This document shows, in pieces, positions 63,377 to 64,000 of a DNA stretch of 64,000 bases. This stretch comes from Actinoplanes aureus (lineage in GTDB: Bacteria; Actinomycetota; Actinomycetes; Mycobacteriales; Micromonosporaceae): the NCBI RefSeq assembly GCF_015704865.1, contig NZ_JADQTO010000010.1, positions 1-64,000 on the forward strand, in the 5' to 3' direction. Numbering within the stretch: position 1 is the first letter of the stretch; the number at the start of each line of letters is the position of its first letter. The notes under the pieces are model-generated. The model was not told where the DNA came from, ran no database searches, and saw nothing but the letters and a program-made list of their open reading frames with translations. A program made the translations under genes and the position numbers.

Positions 63377-64000
63377 ATGTTCAAGCACGTGGACTACCTG
63401 CAGTTCCAGGCCAAGCCGGAGAAGCCGGACGCGTTCTTCGCCGCGAAGCTGCAGGAGCTGGTGGGTGGCCAGTTCGGCGAGATGACCGTGATGATGCAGT
63501 ACCTGTGGCAGGGCTGGTCGTGCCGGGTGCCCGGCAAGTACAAGGACATGATCATGGACATCGCGACCGAGGAGATCGGTCACGTCGAGATGCTCACGAC
63601 CATGCTGGCTCGGCTGCTGGAAGGCGCGCCCGCGGAGGCCACCGAGAAGGCGGCGGCCGCCAACCCGCTGCTCGCCGCGGTGCTCGGCGGGCAGAACCCG
63701 CAGCACGCCATCGTCACCGGCGGCGGCCCGATGCCGACGAACAGCCAGGGCGTGCCGTGGACCGCCGGATACATCGTGGCCAGCGGCAACCTGCTCGCCG
63801 ACTTCCGCTCCAACGTGGCAGCCGAGGCGCAGAGCCGGCTGCAGACCAGCCGGATCTACAACATGACCGACGACCGCGGGGTCAAGGACATGCTCCAGTT
63901 CAACCTGGCCCGTGACACGTACCACCAGCAGCAGTGGCTGCTCGGCATCGAGCAGCTGATCGAGGACGGCTTCACCGAGAACGGCATCGAGGACTCCAAC
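63377..64000 (+). CDS. Manganese catalase, partial (3' end beyond the window)
   Basis: The first 208 residues of a di-manganese catalase, starting MFKHVDYLQFQ after GAGAGGAG. The ferritin-like four-helix bundle is visible, with the metal-binding Glu and His residues in GGQFGEMTVMMQYLWQG, TEEIGHVEML and the later ARDTYHQQQWL. The enzyme disproportionates H2O2 to water and oxygen in the cytoplasm. The gene continues past the right edge. It is paired divergently with the Mn transporter. Confidence 0.92.
   Translation, partial: MFKHVDYLQFQAKPEKPDAFFAAKLQELVGGQFGEMTVMMQYLWQGWSCRVPGKYKDMIMDIATEEIGHVEMLTTMLARLLEGAPAEATEKAAAANPLLAAVLGGQNPQHAIVTGGGPMPTNSQGVPWTAGYIVASGNLLADFRSNVAAEAQSRLQTSRIYNMTDDRGVKDMLQFNLARDTYHQQQWLLGIEQLIEDGFTENGIEDSN

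Noticed and set aside
1..64000. tRNA genes, CRISPR arrays, biosynthetic gene clusters
   Set aside because: The gaps between genes are too short or lack the needed structure. No regular short repeats or assembly-line synthase genes were seen, despite the SARP regulator that often marks such clusters.

Overview
The window is high-GC DNA with dense gene packing, many GTG and TTG starts, and 1- or 4-base stop/start overlaps in its operons. The gene families (SARP regulator, ECF sigma factor, secreted Rhs giant, SpoIIE/RsbW-type phosphatase, CGNR zinc finger, GH15, manganese catalase) point to a soil actinomycete, most likely in or near Micromonosporaceae such as Actinoplanes. That placement is inferred from content, not from a marker gene. 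No rRNA, tRNA, CRISPR array or complete mobile element was seen; only the tail of an IS481-type transposase lies at the left edge.

Layout. 1-7.7 kb: IS481 remnant, sulfotransferase, small membrane protein, a secreted subtilase-fold protease with Glu where the catalytic His should be, an EVE-like protein, threonine synthase, a short ORF with a strong ribosome site, and a C-terminally truncated SARP/NB-ARC regulator. 7.7-19.7 kb: a polymorphic-toxin locus. It holds a 3000-residue secreted Rhs protein with a Hint domain and a GIY-YIG-like nuclease tip, then two tandem paralogous putative immunity genes, each ending in the same hairpin. A 66-base repeated block lies before the first-in-map immunity gene and before the SARP gene. 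An ECF sigma factor with a membrane partner diverges from rhs. 19.7-27.4 kb: EAL-domain protein, secreted amylase, cold-shock gene with a structured leader containing a terminator-like hairpin, several small unknown genes, a Tat-exported cyclase and a lipoprotein.

27.5-39.1 kb: a sugar-scavenging regulon. A peptide-type ABC importer (binding protein, permease, permease-ATPase fusion, ATPase), a GH20 hexosaminidase, a TetR regulator and an esterase form one coupled minus-strand operon. It diverges from GH3 and GH1 beta-glycosidases across a near-perfect 20-base palindrome, the probable operator. 39.2-43.0 kb: a large STAND NTPase translationally coupled to a small two-helix membrane protein, a candidate conflict or defence module.

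43-56 kb: class A penicillin-binding protein, a STAS protein without a phosphorylatable serine, an FAD/Fe-S dehydrogenase, a CGNR regulator divergent from an EamA exporter, HxlR regulator, GH15 enzyme coupled to a SufR-like regulator, then two membrane proteins and a flavin reductase. 56-64 kb: a STAS protein coupled to a 1377-residue hybrid kinase/phosphatase/anti-sigma protein, a divergent kinase and response regulator pair, and an Mn transporter divergent from a manganese catalase that runs off the right edge.

The strongest candidates for a system worth experimental work are the duplicated toxin-immunity locus, the STAND plus membrane-protein pair, the TetR-controlled glycoside locus with an oligopeptide-type importer, and the csp leader.
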